Source of the DNA: Pedobacter sp. AJM
GTDB lineage: Bacteria > Bacteroidota > Bacteroidia > Sphingobacteriales > Sphingobacteriaceae
Length of the DNA: 64,000 bases
Direction: 5' to 3'
Assembly: GCF_002197755.1 (NCBI RefSeq)
Contig: NZ_NHOT01000005.1
Span: forward strand, 124,001 to 188,000
In this document: one piece after another, positions 7,706 through 17,338 of the stretch
Layout: every line of letters starts with the position of its first letter
Numbering within the stretch: the first letter of the stretch is position 1
Made by a program: the position numbers and the translations under genes
The notes under the pieces: generated by a model
What the model saw: the letters and a program-made list of their open reading frames with translations, nothing else
Told to the model about the DNA's origin: nothing
Databases searched by the model: none

Positions 7706-10564
7706 TTACGGTTTATTGTCTGTTAACTCAAAGCCCCAGGTTTTGCCTTTTTCTGTAGCAGGGATTCCGCTGGTCATCCATACCGGCGCTTTCGCACCTT
7801 TTAGATAATGATCAAAGAATTGCTGCTCGCGGATCTGAATATCTTTACGGTTTTGACGCTGAACCAGGTTATGCGCTTCGCCATTGTAATTTAACATCCA
7901 AACAGGCTTGCCCAGGCGGCGTAAACCTGTAAACATCTCAATTCCCTGGTACCAGGGCACGGCTCCATCCGCATCATTCGCCATGACGACTACGGGTGTA
8001 TTTACCTTTGGAAACATAAAAAGAGGTGAATTTTCGATGTATAATTCAGGTTTTTCCCAAAGTGTTGCCCCGATACGGCTTTGCGTTTTCTCGTACTGAA
8101 ACTGGCGGTTCATCCCGGTTTCCCAACGGATTCCACCATAGGCTGAAGTCATATTCACTACCGGAGCACCTGCCCATGCCGCTGCATACATGTTATTTTG
8201 CGTAATCAGGTAAGCCACCTGGTAACCACCCCAGCTTTGTCCCTGGATACCAATTTTTGTACCATCAACCCAGCTGTTTTTCTTCAGGCTTTCTACACCG
8301 GAGTTAATGTATTCTACAGCTGATTGGCCAGGATGTCCATTATCGTAATTGATATCCGGTGCAAAAACCAGGTAGCCGTTGCTTACAAAAAAGGAGATAT
8401 TCAATCGGGAAGGTGTAGGAGCAGGTGCCTGATAATTGTATAAACCATCTGTTAGCTTTTCATAAAAATAAGCAATCATCGGATACTTTTTATTCGGATC
8501 AAAATTTTCCGGTTTATATAAAATACCTTCTGCCTTAAACCCTTTAGGCGTTGTCCATTTAACTAGTTCCGCTGTACCCCAATTGTAGTTTTGCTGTTGA
8601 GGATTAGTATTGGTCAATTTTGTTTCGGTTTTAAAATCAGTAGTTACATAAACATTTGGCGATGCTACATAACTGGCCTTATCATAAATGTAAATTTCAG
8701 CATCCTTAGCTTTAGCCAAGTTAGAATATTTGAATTTATCCATTACAACTGGTTCAGGTGCCTTCACTGTACCCACATTGGTACGGTAAAAACCATTTTC
8801 TTTGGTTACATTATTAAAGGCGTTTAACCAGATCACTTCATTAGATTTTATAAATTTATTATCTGTATTTCTTTCCTGCCTGCTTTCTGGTAATACCTTT
8901 TCATAACGGAAAGTAATCTGATTGGCCCTGCCGAAGCCTGCGGTAATGTTTTTAGGTTCCGATTTTCCATCAGGTGAAAACGACCATAGGTCGTACCGGT
9001 CATTTAAGATAACAGCCTTGTCATCTGCGGTCCAGGTAGCTACGCCGTAAGCAGAAGGCAGATCAGGCACATCATTATCCTCATCTACAAATTTCACATT
9101 TAAACGTTCAGTAAGTGCGGTGGTTTTTGAAGTTAAGATGCTGTAAGTGTACCAGTTGCCACTTTTCCTATCGAAATACAATACATAATTTCCACCCGGA
9201 GAAGCCATGGCATAACCATTCAGTTCGGTAATTATTTTTTTACGCTGACCTGTTTTCGTATCAACAAGGTAATAATCTTTTGAAGTTGATCCACTCCATT
9301 GCGATTCAATTCTATGGCCATAATCTGTATAGGCCAGCACAGCATTGGCATTTCCTTCGGCCATCAGGTTCGCATCGGGTACTGTCAGGTCAGTTAAGGG
9401 AATCACTTTAGGATCGCTGCTAAACACATCAATAACGGATAAATAACTCTTTTTGCTATCGCGATCTGCATTTTTAAGCTGCATGGGCTGCAGGTAGTCA
9501 TCCTTATAATTCCATACATCTACCTTAGCTACTTCAAAATCAACAATACTGGTATCTTTCGGACTTTTAACCGGAGCAATACCGAAAAACAATTTTTTCC
9601 CGTCCTTGCTAAAGGTTACTTTTCCATCGCCGTTAACCGTCCATTTGGAAGGGATGCCCGGCATATCGTAATCCACGATGATCTGCGCGGTATCCAGGCT
9701 CAGGGAATTATAATAAACATTGTAATTTTTAATTTCCTGTTTTTCCGGACTTTGTTCACCCACAAATGCCAGGTGCTCACTTTCCTCATCAAAAATGAAA
9801 TTTTTAAAGCTTCCTTTGCCTTTGATCAAGGTTTTTAAGGTTCCTTTTTCGGTATTCCATAAATAAACACCCTGTGGAGCAGTTTTATCCTTTTTAGATC
9901 CGCTGCAGCTGAAAACCAGTTGCTTGCCATCTTTACTAAAGGCATAATCGGTTACAAATTTATAGGTCTGATCAGTTCCTGTGCCCAGATTTTTAATTAC
10001 CAGATCGGTTCCTTCTTCCGTTTTGCCCTTACCTGCGGGTTCATCGGCAACAAAATCTATTGCGGCATCTTTGTTTTCTGCTGGTTTGTTAACTTTTTTA
10101 GCGGTATCAGGCTTCTCTGTCAGATAAGCCATCACTCCTGAACCTTCTTCAGGAAATTTAAAAGATTTGACACGGGCAATTTTGGTGATTACATTGGTGG
10201 TCAGATTGGCGATCCCCAGAGAATCTTTTGGCATATCTTCTGGTTTTTTCTTTTTGATCTTGGCCTGACGGAGATCTTTATTAAAAGGGCGGATGCTAAA
10301 TGCCGCAAATTTGGAATCATTGCTAAACTGTGCATTCATTCCCCTTGGTATCCCAAGTTTAGCATTGGTTTTAAGATTATTGATGAACAATTTTGCATCA
10401 CCTTCCTGCTGTAAAACCCCATACATTGCCCACGTGCCATTATTTGATAATTGCTTACTTCCAATTGATTCCCAGGTATCATACACCGTATGATCTAAAG
10501 GTTTCTTTTGCGCGTAAGCAAAATTGACAACTAAAAAAAGTATAATAGATAGTCTTTTTTGCAT
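7706..10564 (-). CDS. S9-family prolyl oligopeptidase-type serine peptidase, exported
   Basis: 952 residues. Signal peptide MQKRLSIILFLVVNFAYAQ, a long N-terminal beta-propeller-like region with WD/PD40-like repeats (about residues 30-650), and a C-terminal alpha/beta-hydrolase domain (about 680-930). The nucleophile is the serine of GIQGQSWGGYQVAYL, the acid is in MANDADGAVPWYQ, and the histidine is in NGEAHNLVQR. These peptidases act in the periplasm or at the surface and cut short peptides, often after proline or as dipeptidyl peptidases. The charged insert with a run of K/E/D (around residues 145-180) lies within the propeller. It appears to be a single-gene unit. Confidence 0.92.
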   Translation of the reverse strand: MQKRLSIILFLVVNFAYAQKKPLDHTVYDTWESIGSKQLSNNGTWAMYGVLQQEGDAKLFINNLKTNAKLGIPRGMNAQFSNDSKFAAFSIRPFNKDLRQAKIKKKKPEDMPKDSLGIANLTTNVITKIARVKSFKFPEEGSGVMAYLTEKPDTAKKVNKPAENKDAAIDFVADEPAGKGKTEEGTDLVIKNLGTGTDQTYKFVTDYAFSKDGKQLVFSCSGSKKDKTAPQGVYLWNTEKGTLKTLIKGKGSFKNFIFDEESEHLAFVGEQSPEKQEIKNYNVYYNSLSLDTAQIIVDYDMPGIPSKWTVNGDGKVTFSKDGKKLFFGIAPVKSPKDTSIVDFEVAKVDVWNYKDDYLQPMQLKNADRDSKKSYLSVIDVFSSDPKVIPLTDLTVPDANLMAEGNANAVLAYTDYGHRIESQWSGSTSKDYYLVDTKTGQRKKIITELNGYAMASPGGNYVLYFDRKSGNWYTYSILTSKTTALTERLNVKFVDEDNDVPDLPSAYGVATWTADDKAVILNDRYDLWSFSPDGKSEPKNITAGFGRANQITFRYEKVLPESRQERNTDNKFIKSNEVIWLNAFNNVTKENGFYRTNVGTVKAPEPVVMDKFKYSNLAKAKDAEIYIYDKASYVASPNVYVTTDFKTETKLTNTNPQQQNYNWGTAELVKWTTPKGFKAEGILYKPENFDPNKKYPMIAYFYEKLTDGLYNYQAPAPTPSRLNISFFVSNGYLVFAPDINYDNGHPGQSAVEYINSGVESLKKNSWVDGTKIGIQGQSWGGYQVAYLITQNNMYAAAWAGAPVVNMTSAYGGIRWETGMNRQFQYEKTQSRIGATLWEKPELYIENSPLFMFPKVNTPVVVMANDADGAVPWYQGIEMFTGLRRLGKPVWMLNYNGEAHNLVQRQNRKDIQIREQQFFDHYLKGAKAPVWMTSGIPATEKGKTWGFELTDNKP

Positions 10565-10862
10565 TTTTTTTAATAGATTAATTTGTTGGTTTTGAATTCA
10601 AGCATCTAAAATTGGAAAATTCTGCCTCATTATGAAACATGTATGCCAAATATTACATTATCTCAATTTGGTGAAATAAAAAGAATGAGGTTTAATATTT
10701 TCTTTTGTAAAAAACTCATTACATTAGAGGCTTCAAAATGAAGTGTAATATTTAATTAATTATTATTTACCTGATGATTTGCACGGTTTAATCCGGCAAA
10801 ATATAAAATGATTAAAACGCAACTTTTCTGTGTTATAGTTATTTTCAGATCCCGTACCTGTT
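10565..10862. other. intergenic region between divergent genes
   Basis: 298 bases, very AT-rich, separating the divergent peptidase and MprF-like genes. It must hold both promoters, but no convincing consensus pair was found. AAATATTACA (10648-10657) and TGTAATATTT (10744-10753) are complementary 10-base arms 86 bases apart; in such AT-rich DNA this may be chance. No ORF of note. Confidence 0.4.
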
Positions 10863-13451
10863 ATGTATAAAGCGAAGTCGTTTTTATCCCGGTTAGTTTA
10901 CAATAAGTTTTTCTGGCAGTTTTTCCTGGCTATTTTTATGCTGGGTACCGCTATTTTTTTTATCCGTGCACAACATGTGGAAGTTTTACAAATCAGGGCG
11001 CAGTTAAATACAGCCGTGCCGGTTTATATTGCTATTGGCATACTACTTACTATTTTATACGTCCTCGCACAAGGACAAATGTACGTGTATAGTTTTAAAG
11101 CATTGAACGTGCCTATCCGTTTGCAAAATGCCATTATACTGTTTCTGAAGCGGAACCTGATCAGCATTTTTCTCCCGGCAGGAGGGTTTTCATCATTGGT
11201 ATTTTTTACCAAAGGAATAGAAGAAGAGGGCATCTCTAAATCCAAAATCCACCTTTCTTCAACGCTTTTCGCCTTCTGCGGCATTCTTTCAGTAGTTATC
11301 GTAGCTATACCTGTATTGGGGATCGCACTTTTAAGCACCAAACTTGGTTTGGTAGAAATTTTAAGTTTTACCTTTCTGCTTTTACTGACGGTATTTTTAT
11401 TTGTTGTGATATACTCCATATCTAAAAAAGGCTGGGCATATCAATGGCTTTCGAAGTTAAGACCATCTTTATCAACTGTACTGGATGATATGATCGATGA
11501 ACGGATCAGCCGGAAACATTTCTGGCTAACCTTGTTCACCTCCATCGGAATAGAATTTATTGGCATTATACATCTTTATATCTGCATGCTTGCTTTGGGC
11601 TTTCATGCCAGTATACCTGCGGCCATCATCGGGTATATTGTAATGGTTATTTTGCTGATTGCTTCTCCCTTTCTACGTGGCCTGGGTACCATAGAAGTTT
11701 CATTAACATTTATCCTGAGTCAGTTTGGCTTTCCGGTAATTGCTGCTGCTACCATTACCTTAATGTTCAGGTTCTTCGAATTCTGGCTTCCGCTGATCGG
11801 AGGTATCATCAGCTTCATTACCAGAAAAGACAGTATTGTTTTAAGAATCATGCCTGCATTTATTATCCTGATCTTGGGCGTGGTTAATATTATATCATCT
11901 ATCAGTCCGGCGATACCAGCCCGACTTCGTTTAGTGAAGAATATTTTTCCGGAAGACCTGATTGTTACCAGTAATGCCATTGTTTTAATATTCGGGCTTA
12001 TCCTGGTCATGATCAGCATTTTCTTACTCCAGGGTTCTAAACGTGCCTGGTACGTAGCCGTGTCATTAACATTGGTTTCTGTTTTAGGACATTTATTTAA
12101 AGCTGCAGATTATGAAGAAGCCATTTTAGCTTTAGTGGCTTTTTTATCCCTTTTTTACACCCGCGCCAATTACAAGCTTAAAACACATTCCAAATTGATA
12201 AAGGTAGGTTATCCAATATTCCTATTTGCCATTTTAGCTGTTTTTGCCTACGGTGTCATCGGCTTTTATTTTATTGATAAGCGTCATTTTGGTGTGGAAT
12301 TTCAATTTATAGATTCGGTTAAAGCCGTGTTGAAAGTCATATTTTTTATAGATGATAAAGCGCTGCATCCTTTAACCAGGTTCGGATCACATTTTGAACA
12401 ATCCATTTACTGTGCAAGCGGGCTCGTAATCTTATTTATTGTGTTCGATTTGTTTAAACCTTATTTCTTTAAGCCATATAATTCTGAAGCGGATTTTGCA
12501 GATGCCGAAAGCTTGTTGCAGCAGAAAGGTATATCGGCCCTGGATTACTTTAAAACTTATCCGGATAAGTTTATTTATTTCAATGAAGACCGGACGGCCT
12601 TTATCAGTTTTAAAATTACCCGTCATTTTGCTATGGTACTGGAAGATCCGGTTGCTGAATCAGTAGAACAGAAACTAGAGATGATTAAGAAATTTGAGGC
12701 GCGTTGTGAAGAAAATGGTCTTATTGCTGCTTATTATCGTGTTCCGGAAGAGTCGCTGCCTTTCTATAAATCCATAGGAAAGAAATCTATCCCGGTGGGC
12801 GAGGAGGCCATTTTAAACCTGGAAACCTTTACTATTGATGGAGGCAAAATGAAAACCACCCGAAGTGCCATTAACCGCTTGGGTGGAGAGGGTTTTATCT
12901 TTAAGGTTTATCACGGACCGCAAAAGGAGGGGCTGTTACAAAAATTACAAACTGTATCTGATCACTGGCTCCGGGAACTGAATCAGAAAGAGGTAGCCTT
13001 TACACAGGGCATATTTGATAGGAACATTTTAAAAAATCAAACCATTTTAACCATCGAGGATCAGGAAGAAAAAATTTACGCCTTCTTGAACCTGGTTCCT
13101 GATTATGCCCCGGGAGAAGCCACTTATGATATGATCAGGAAAGAAACAGATGCCCCGAACGGCATTCTGGATATGCTGCTGGCTAAAACTTTTTTATATC
13201 TTAAGGAGCAAGGTTATTCCAGTGTAAACATGGGACTGGCACCATTATCAGGCATTGACGGGGTTGATGTAACACAAAAAACCATTAAATACGCTTATGA
13301 TCATTTAAAGATATTTGCCCAGTTTAAAGGTTTGCGCCGTTATAAAGAAAAATTTTATCCTACCTGGAAAAAGAAATATTTGATTTACAGTCACCATTAT
13401 CATTTATTACAGGTTCCGCGTGCATTAAAAAGAATTTCAGAAGGTAGCTAA
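10863..13451 (+). CDS. mprF: MprF-like phosphatidylglycerol aminoacyltransferase/flippase
   Basis: 862 residues. The N-terminal 500 or so residues form an integral membrane region with about 13-14 helices (flippase part, UPF0104-like, from FLSRLVYNKFFWQFFLAIFM onward). The C-terminal 320 residues are a cytosolic DUF2156/GNAT-like synthase domain with YRVPEESLPFYKSIGKK, FLNLVPDYAPGEATYDMIR and VNMGLAPLSGI. MprF enzymes attach an amino acid, usually lysine from Lys-tRNA, to phosphatidylglycerol and flip the product to the outer leaflet of the inner membrane, lowering surface charge against cationic peptides. The amino acid is not known here. The gene is convergent with two VirJ/AcvB-type hydrolase genes, with only two bases between the stop codons. 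Confidence 0.88.
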   Translation: MYKAKSFLSRLVYNKFFWQFFLAIFMLGTAIFFIRAQHVEVLQIRAQLNTAVPVYIAIGILLTILYVLAQGQMYVYSFKALNVPIRLQNAIILFLKRNLISIFLPAGGFSSLVFFTKGIEEEGISKSKIHLSSTLFAFCGILSVVIVAIPVLGIALLSTKLGLVEILSFTFLLLLTVFLFVVIYSISKKGWAYQWLSKLRPSLSTVLDDMIDERISRKHFWLTLFTSIGIEFIGIIHLYICMLALGFHASIPAAIIGYIVMVILLIASPFLRGLGTIEVSLTFILSQFGFPVIAAATITLMFRFFEFWLPLIGGIISFITRKDSIVLRIMPAFIILILGVVNIISSISPAIPARLRLVKNIFPEDLIVTSNAIVLIFGLILVMISIFLLQGSKRAWYVAVSLTLVSVLGHLFKAADYEEAILALVAFLSLFYTRANYKLKTHSKLIKVGYPIFLFAILAVFAYGVIGFYFIDKRHFGVEFQFIDSVKAVLKVIFFIDDKALHPLTRFGSHFEQSIYCASGLVILFIVFDLFKPYFFKPYNSEADFADAESLLQQKGISALDYFKTYPDKFIYFNEDRTAFISFKITRHFAMVLEDPVAESVEQKLEMIKKFEARCEENGLIAAYYRVPEESLPFYKSIGKKSIPVGEEAILNLETFTIDGGKMKTTRSAINRLGGEGFIFKVYHGPQKEGLLQKLQTVSDHWLRELNQKEVAFTQGIFDRNILKNQTILTIEDQEEKIYAFLNLVPDYAPGEATYDMIRKETDAPNGILDMLLAKTFLYLKEQGYSSVNMGLAPLSGIDGVDVTQKTIKYAYDHLKIFAQFKGLRRYKEKFYPTWKKKYLIYSHHYHLLQVPRALKRISEGS

Positions 13452-13453
13452 AT

Positions 13454-14122
13454 TTAGATTCCGGTTAAAATGGTAGCTACTACCTTGTGGATATCATTAT
13501 CATATTTGTGCGACCCGGGTATTAAGGTTTTATTCAGGTTTTTACGGTCTTTCAGCAGTTTATAAAATTCGCTGTCTTCCTCCTTACCAAAAATGCAGTA
13601 CGTTGTAGAAGTATGTTTATACAACTCAGGCAGGGTTTTGTATTTGGCCTCTTTGCTTCCAAATCCTATTAAATCACTTACCCTCACCACAAAATCAGTA
13701 GAAGATGAGGGCGACAGCAAAACAGATGACCTGAGCTTTTTAAACAACTCTTTCGGCAATCTGGGAATGCTGAAAGCAACCGCATCCGCACCAAAGGAAT
13801 AACCTACCAAACTAAATTCTTCCTTACCATAGGCTTTTAGGTAGTGCTGAATAATTTCTGAAAAATCATGAGCCGTTTGATCAGGACTTTTCTGCGCCCA
13901 GAAATATTTCCGGCTATCCAGGCTTACCACTGAATAATTTTTCTGCACCATTTCATCTACGATTTTTTGAGAGAAACTGTTCATGCCACCATCTCCGCTA
14001 ATGTAGAAAATCAATGTTTTGGCATTGCCTTTACCAGAGCCGCTTAATGGGTATTGAGATATATCCTGAGCGAAAATAAATGCAGGCATAAGCAGCAGGA
14101 TCAATAATGAAAAATGGCGCAT
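13454..14122 (-). CDS. VirJ/AcvB-type alpha/beta hydrolase, exported (copy 1)
   Basis: 222 residues from the ATG at 14122, chosen because it opens directly with a signal peptide, MRHFSLLILLLMPAFIFAQ; an upstream start at 14185 would overlap the preceding gene and bury the signal. The VirJ/AcvB hallmarks are FYISGDGGMNSF near residue 40 and the nucleophile elbow LVGYSFGADAV near residue 105; the terminal SHKYDND supplies a candidate catalytic His. In Agrobacterium AcvB acts as a periplasmic hydrolase of lysyl-phosphatidylglycerol and is encoded beside the synthase lpiA. The neighbouring mprF-like gene makes the same role plausible here. Sixteen bases separate it from the upstream paralogue. 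Confidence 0.82.
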   Translation of the reverse strand: MRHFSLLILLLMPAFIFAQDISQYPLSGSGKGNAKTLIFYISGDGGMNSFSQKIVDEMVQKNYSVVSLDSRKYFWAQKSPDQTAHDFSEIIQHYLKAYGKEEFSLVGYSFGADAVAFSIPRLPKELFKKLRSSVLLSPSSSTDFVVRVSDLIGFGSKEAKYKTLPELYKHTSTTYCIFGKEEDSEFYKLLKDRKNLNKTLIPGSHKYDNDIHKVVATILTGI

Positions 14123-14138
14123 GGCTTGTTGATTACTT

Positions 14139-14849
14139 TTAAATGGGAAGCGCAGAAATAATTTTATCATAACTGCTTTCTTCATAATGGTGATTGCCTT
14201 CCAGGCTGTCCAGCTGAAAATTAGGAAGGGAAATATTTTTCAGGTGCTTTTCATTTTCAGCTTTACCATAAAAACAATATACCGGAATGGTGATTTCTTG
14301 TACTTCCAGATCAACCTTATAACGATAATGATCTGATGAAATATTGGTGAGGTCAAAAAGATGAACTGCAAAATCCGTTGTGGTATAAGGCGAGAGCATT
14401 TCTAAAGCCTTAATATGCTTTTTGGCGCGGTAAGGCAGTCGGTTATAAATGAAGGGAATCACATCTGCCCCAAAAGAATAACCACATAGGTAAACCTGGT
14501 GGGCATGATATTTAAAGGCATATTTTCTGATGAGTTGAAGCACATCCTGTTTAGTCTGTTCAGGTGTTTTCTGTTTCCAGAAATAACTGCGTGAATTAAT
14601 GCCAATGGTTTGAAAACCATTTTCTGCAAACTTTAAGGATAAGCTATCTTCAAATTTCATCCAGCCACCATCTCCCGAAAAAAATATTAGCAGTCTTTTT
14701 GTAGGTAATTTTTGAGCGGGATACAGAAAAACAGGCAGGTTAAATTCTATGGTTTCAATTCCCTTATTTTCACTGATTCTATTGCGCTTAAATAGAGCAC
14801 AGCTGCTTAAGATTACACATACGATTAAAAGAAGCAGCTTATTTTTCAT
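14139..14849 (-). CDS. VirJ/AcvB-type alpha/beta hydrolase, lipoprotein (copy 2)
   Basis: 236 residues from the ATG at 14849; it begins MKNKLLLLIVCVILSSCALF, a lipoprotein signal with the lipobox cysteine after LSS. The same family motifs as the downstream copy are present: IFFSGDGGWMKFED, LCGYSFGADVIPFIYNRLPY, and EGNHHYEES near the C-terminus. It is a paralogue of the 13454-14122 product but is predicted to be membrane-anchored where the other is soluble in the periplasm. It starts four bases after the stop of the beta-barrel gene, so the three minus-strand genes form an operon. A lysyl-phosphatidylglycerol hydrolase role is inferred from family knowledge and the mprF neighbour. Confidence 0.82.
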   Translation of the reverse strand: MKNKLLLLIVCVILSSCALFKRNRISENKGIETIEFNLPVFLYPAQKLPTKRLLIFFSGDGGWMKFEDSLSLKFAENGFQTIGINSRSYFWKQKTPEQTKQDVLQLIRKYAFKYHAHQVYLCGYSFGADVIPFIYNRLPYRAKKHIKALEMLSPYTTTDFAVHLFDLTNISSDHYRYKVDLEVQEITIPVYCFYGKAENEKHLKNISLPNFQLDSLEGNHHYEESSYDKIISALPI

Positions 14850-14853
14850 CCTA

Positions 14854-15420
14854 TTAAATAAAAGTAAAACCAAACATGAAGGATAAGCCATGGGGATTAA
14901 TATCCATGGCATTGGTACTCATTTTATAACCCTTAAAGCCGATACCTACAAAAGTACTGGTGCTGGAACTCAGCGCATATTTTGCCCCAAAGCCCAGGTA
15001 AACATATACTCCCCGCTCTCGGTTACGTGAAATTTTGTCTGGTCTTTCATCATGTGCAATATGGTATTTGTTAAAGGATACACCAACAGAAGTTTCTGCA
15101 AATGGTTTTATTTTCTTAGAAGGGCTAAATTGATATTTCAGATTTGCATAAACAGGTATAAACCAGAGCTTATGTAAGGTATATCCGTTATCATGATGTA
15201 TGCGGGTAGCGGAATATTCTACACCAAAACCTGGCTCCAAGCCATTTTCCAGTAAATAATTCACTTTTAATGATGAGGCATAAAACAGATTGCCATGTGT
15301 AGACCTTAAAAGTTCAAATGCCGGTGAATAGGTAAATTTCGAAGTATCGATCATTTGGTTTTGCGCGAAGCCTATAAGAGGACTGAATAGCAGTAGCACA
15401 ATAAATTTAGGCAATTTCAT
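14854..15420 (-). CDS. outer-membrane beta-barrel family protein
   Basis: 188 residues with signal peptide MKLPKFIVLLLFSPLIGFAQ. The mature part has alternating-hydrophobicity strands (LEPGFGVEYSATRIHH, YVYLGFGAKYALSSSTSTFVG) and ends with an aromatic residue pattern (GLSFMFGFTFI) typical of small 8-stranded barrels of the OmpW/OmpA-N type. It is the first gene of the operon with the two VirJ-type hydrolases. Function unknown; a structural or sensing role in the envelope is likely. Confidence 0.7.
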   Translation of the reverse strand: MKLPKFIVLLLFSPLIGFAQNQMIDTSKFTYSPAFELLRSTHGNLFYASSLKVNYLLENGLEPGFGVEYSATRIHHDNGYTLHKLWFIPVYANLKYQFSPSKKIKPFAETSVGVSFNKYHIAHDERPDKISRNRERGVYVYLGFGAKYALSSSTSTFVGIGFKGYKMSTNAMDINPHGLSFMFGFTFI

Positions 15421-15488
15421 TTTGATTGCAGTATTTTTTTAATGGGATGAATATACGTAACGAAAATGTTATGTTAAAATTGAAGTCA

Positions 15489-15521
15489 AAAAAAAGCACC
15501 ATTTTTCAGGTGCCTTTTTTT
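15489..15521 (-). terminator. intrinsic terminator after yidC
   Basis: On the minus strand GGCACC(TGAAAAAT)GGTGC is followed by a run of eight T. It begins immediately after the yidC stop at 15522 and is a clear Rho-independent terminator. Confidence 0.8.
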
Positions 15522-17318
15522 TTATTTTTTAGCTTGCTGCTGCTGGCGCATATAGTCATCCAGGCGCTGCTGAAATTTAGATTTTTTCTTTTTCTCGTCT
15601 GCCGGCCTTGCTTTATTCTGCTGAATTAAAGCATGAATTTTATCATCATCAACCATTTTACGGATTAAGATCTGCTGACCGAAAGTCATTAAGTTAGCCA
15701 GGAAATAATAATAATTTAAACCCGCCGGATAACTATTCAAAACACCCAGGAAGATTACCGGCATGACATAACCAATGTATTTCATCTGGCCGGTAGCACC
15801 CGAGGTCTGGTTATTAAAATAAGTCATAATCAGCGTAGAGATGGTCATCAATACACACATCAAACTTAAGTGATCACCAATAAAAGGTAATTTTACACCA
15901 AATTTGATAAACTCATCATAAGTAGATAAATCTTTCATCCAGAGAAAGCTCTCTCCACGCAATTCAAATAAATTCGGGAAGAAGAAGAAGAAAGCCATCA
16001 CCAGTGGTAATTGTAAAACCATAGGTAAACATCCACCCAAAGGATTTACGCCTGCCTTTTTATATAGTTTTAAATATTCCTGTTGTACCAGGGTAGGATT
16101 ATCTTCACCAACCTTTGCTTTAATTTCATCCATTTCAGGTTTTAAAACCCTCATTTTAGCCATCGAAAGATATGACTTGTAGGTAAGCGGAGATAAGGCC
16201 ACTTTTAACAAGATGGTTAATACCAGGATGATTAAACCAAAGTTCCAGCCAAAATTATTCAGGAAATTAAATACCGGCAATACAATAAAACGGTTGATGT
16301 ATTTTAAAGGCCAGTAACCTAAATCCACTTGTTTTTCCAGATCGTAACCCTGATCTTTTAAAGCAGAGAATTTATTTGTACCGAAATAAAATTCCATATC
16401 ATATGCCTGATTTGCCGTATGGGCATATGGCAATTGCATATTGGCATCATAAAACTTCACCAAACCAGGTTCCGTTGGAATCTTTACTTCCAAACTGCCT
16501 TTTTCAAAAGGTTGCTTGGCAATCAGCGAAGCAGAGAAAAAGTGTTGTTTAAAAGAGAACCACTGGATTTTACCTTTGGTTAATTCTTCTTTCTCTTCCT
16601 TCGATACGCTGAGGTGGTCAACATCACCATCAACATATTTGTAGTATGGAGCAGAATAGCGGTGTTCGCTTTCTATTGATTTTTCCTGCTGTAACAGGGT
16701 CGTCTGCCAGTTCAAACCGATGGTATTGCCTGCAATTACTTGTTGTAAACCCACCAGGTTAATTTTAAAATCGACCTTATTGCTTAAGCCCTTCAGGTTA
16801 TATACATATTCTATATATGCATCAGAACCATAATCGGCACGCATAGTTACCGTATTTCCAGTTTTATTGGCGGTAAAATATAAATCATTGGTATTGATGA
16901 TTTTTCCGGCAGCATTCAGATTTAAACCAAACTTATTCTGGTTGCCATCAAATAAAATAAGGGGTTTTCCGGTATAAGTTTTCTGCCCTTTCACCTGAAC
17001 GGAAGAAATCCGGCCGCCTTTATTACTTAAAGTGATCAATAGATTTTCATTTTCCAATGTAGTAGTGGATGCCGTTCCGGTTAATGCAGTACCAAACGGA
17101 CCTTTTAACGCAAGCGAATCTACAACGGGACTATTGGTAACTGCAGTTTTGGCGACAGTATCTTTAACAGCAGGCGCAACACCGGCTTTTTTCAAAGAAT
17201 CTAAACGTTCGATTTCTTTGTTTTTTTTAATTTCAGCCTCGCTGGGCCTTAAAAAATAAAATGATCCTGCCAAAATGATCATGATCAGGAACAATCCTGT
17301 GAAGGTATTTCTATCCAT
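15522..17318 (-). CDS. yidC: membrane protein insertase YidC
   Basis: 598 residues. N-terminal helix (MDRNTFTGLFLIMIILAGSFYF), a periplasmic beta-sandwich domain (about residues 80-345) and the conserved five-helix insertase core (about 355-570) with NFGWNFGLIILVLTILLK, PLTYKSYLSMAKMRVLKPEM and GCLPMVLQLPLVMAFFF. The C-terminus is Lys/Gln rich (KKSKFQQRLDDYMRQQQQ), as is common in Bacteroidota. YidC inserts and folds inner-membrane proteins, alone or with SecYEG. It starts 20 bases after the pyrG stop, and the pair looks co-transcribed, an arrangement also known in other Bacteroidota. Confidence 0.97.
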   Translation of the reverse strand: MDRNTFTGLFLIMIILAGSFYFLRPSEAEIKKNKEIERLDSLKKAGVAPAVKDTVAKTAVTNSPVVDSLALKGPFGTALTGTASTTTLENENLLITLSNKGGRISSVQVKGQKTYTGKPLILFDGNQNKFGLNLNAAGKIINTNDLYFTANKTGNTVTMRADYGSDAYIEYVYNLKGLSNKVDFKINLVGLQQVIAGNTIGLNWQTTLLQQEKSIESEHRYSAPYYKYVDGDVDHLSVSKEEKEELTKGKIQWFSFKQHFFSASLIAKQPFEKGSLEVKIPTEPGLVKFYDANMQLPYAHTANQAYDMEFYFGTNKFSALKDQGYDLEKQVDLGYWPLKYINRFIVLPVFNFLNNFGWNFGLIILVLTILLKVALSPLTYKSYLSMAKMRVLKPEMDEIKAKVGEDNPTLVQQEYLKLYKKAGVNPLGGCLPMVLQLPLVMAFFFFFPNLFELRGESFLWMKDLSTYDEFIKFGVKLPFIGDHLSLMCVLMTISTLIMTYFNNQTSGATGQMKYIGYVMPVIFLGVLNSYPAGLNYYYFLANLMTFGQQILIRKMVDDDKIHALIQQNKARPADEKKKKSKFQQRLDDYMRQQQQAKK

Positions 17319-17338
17319 TATACGTGTTTGTACTGCTT

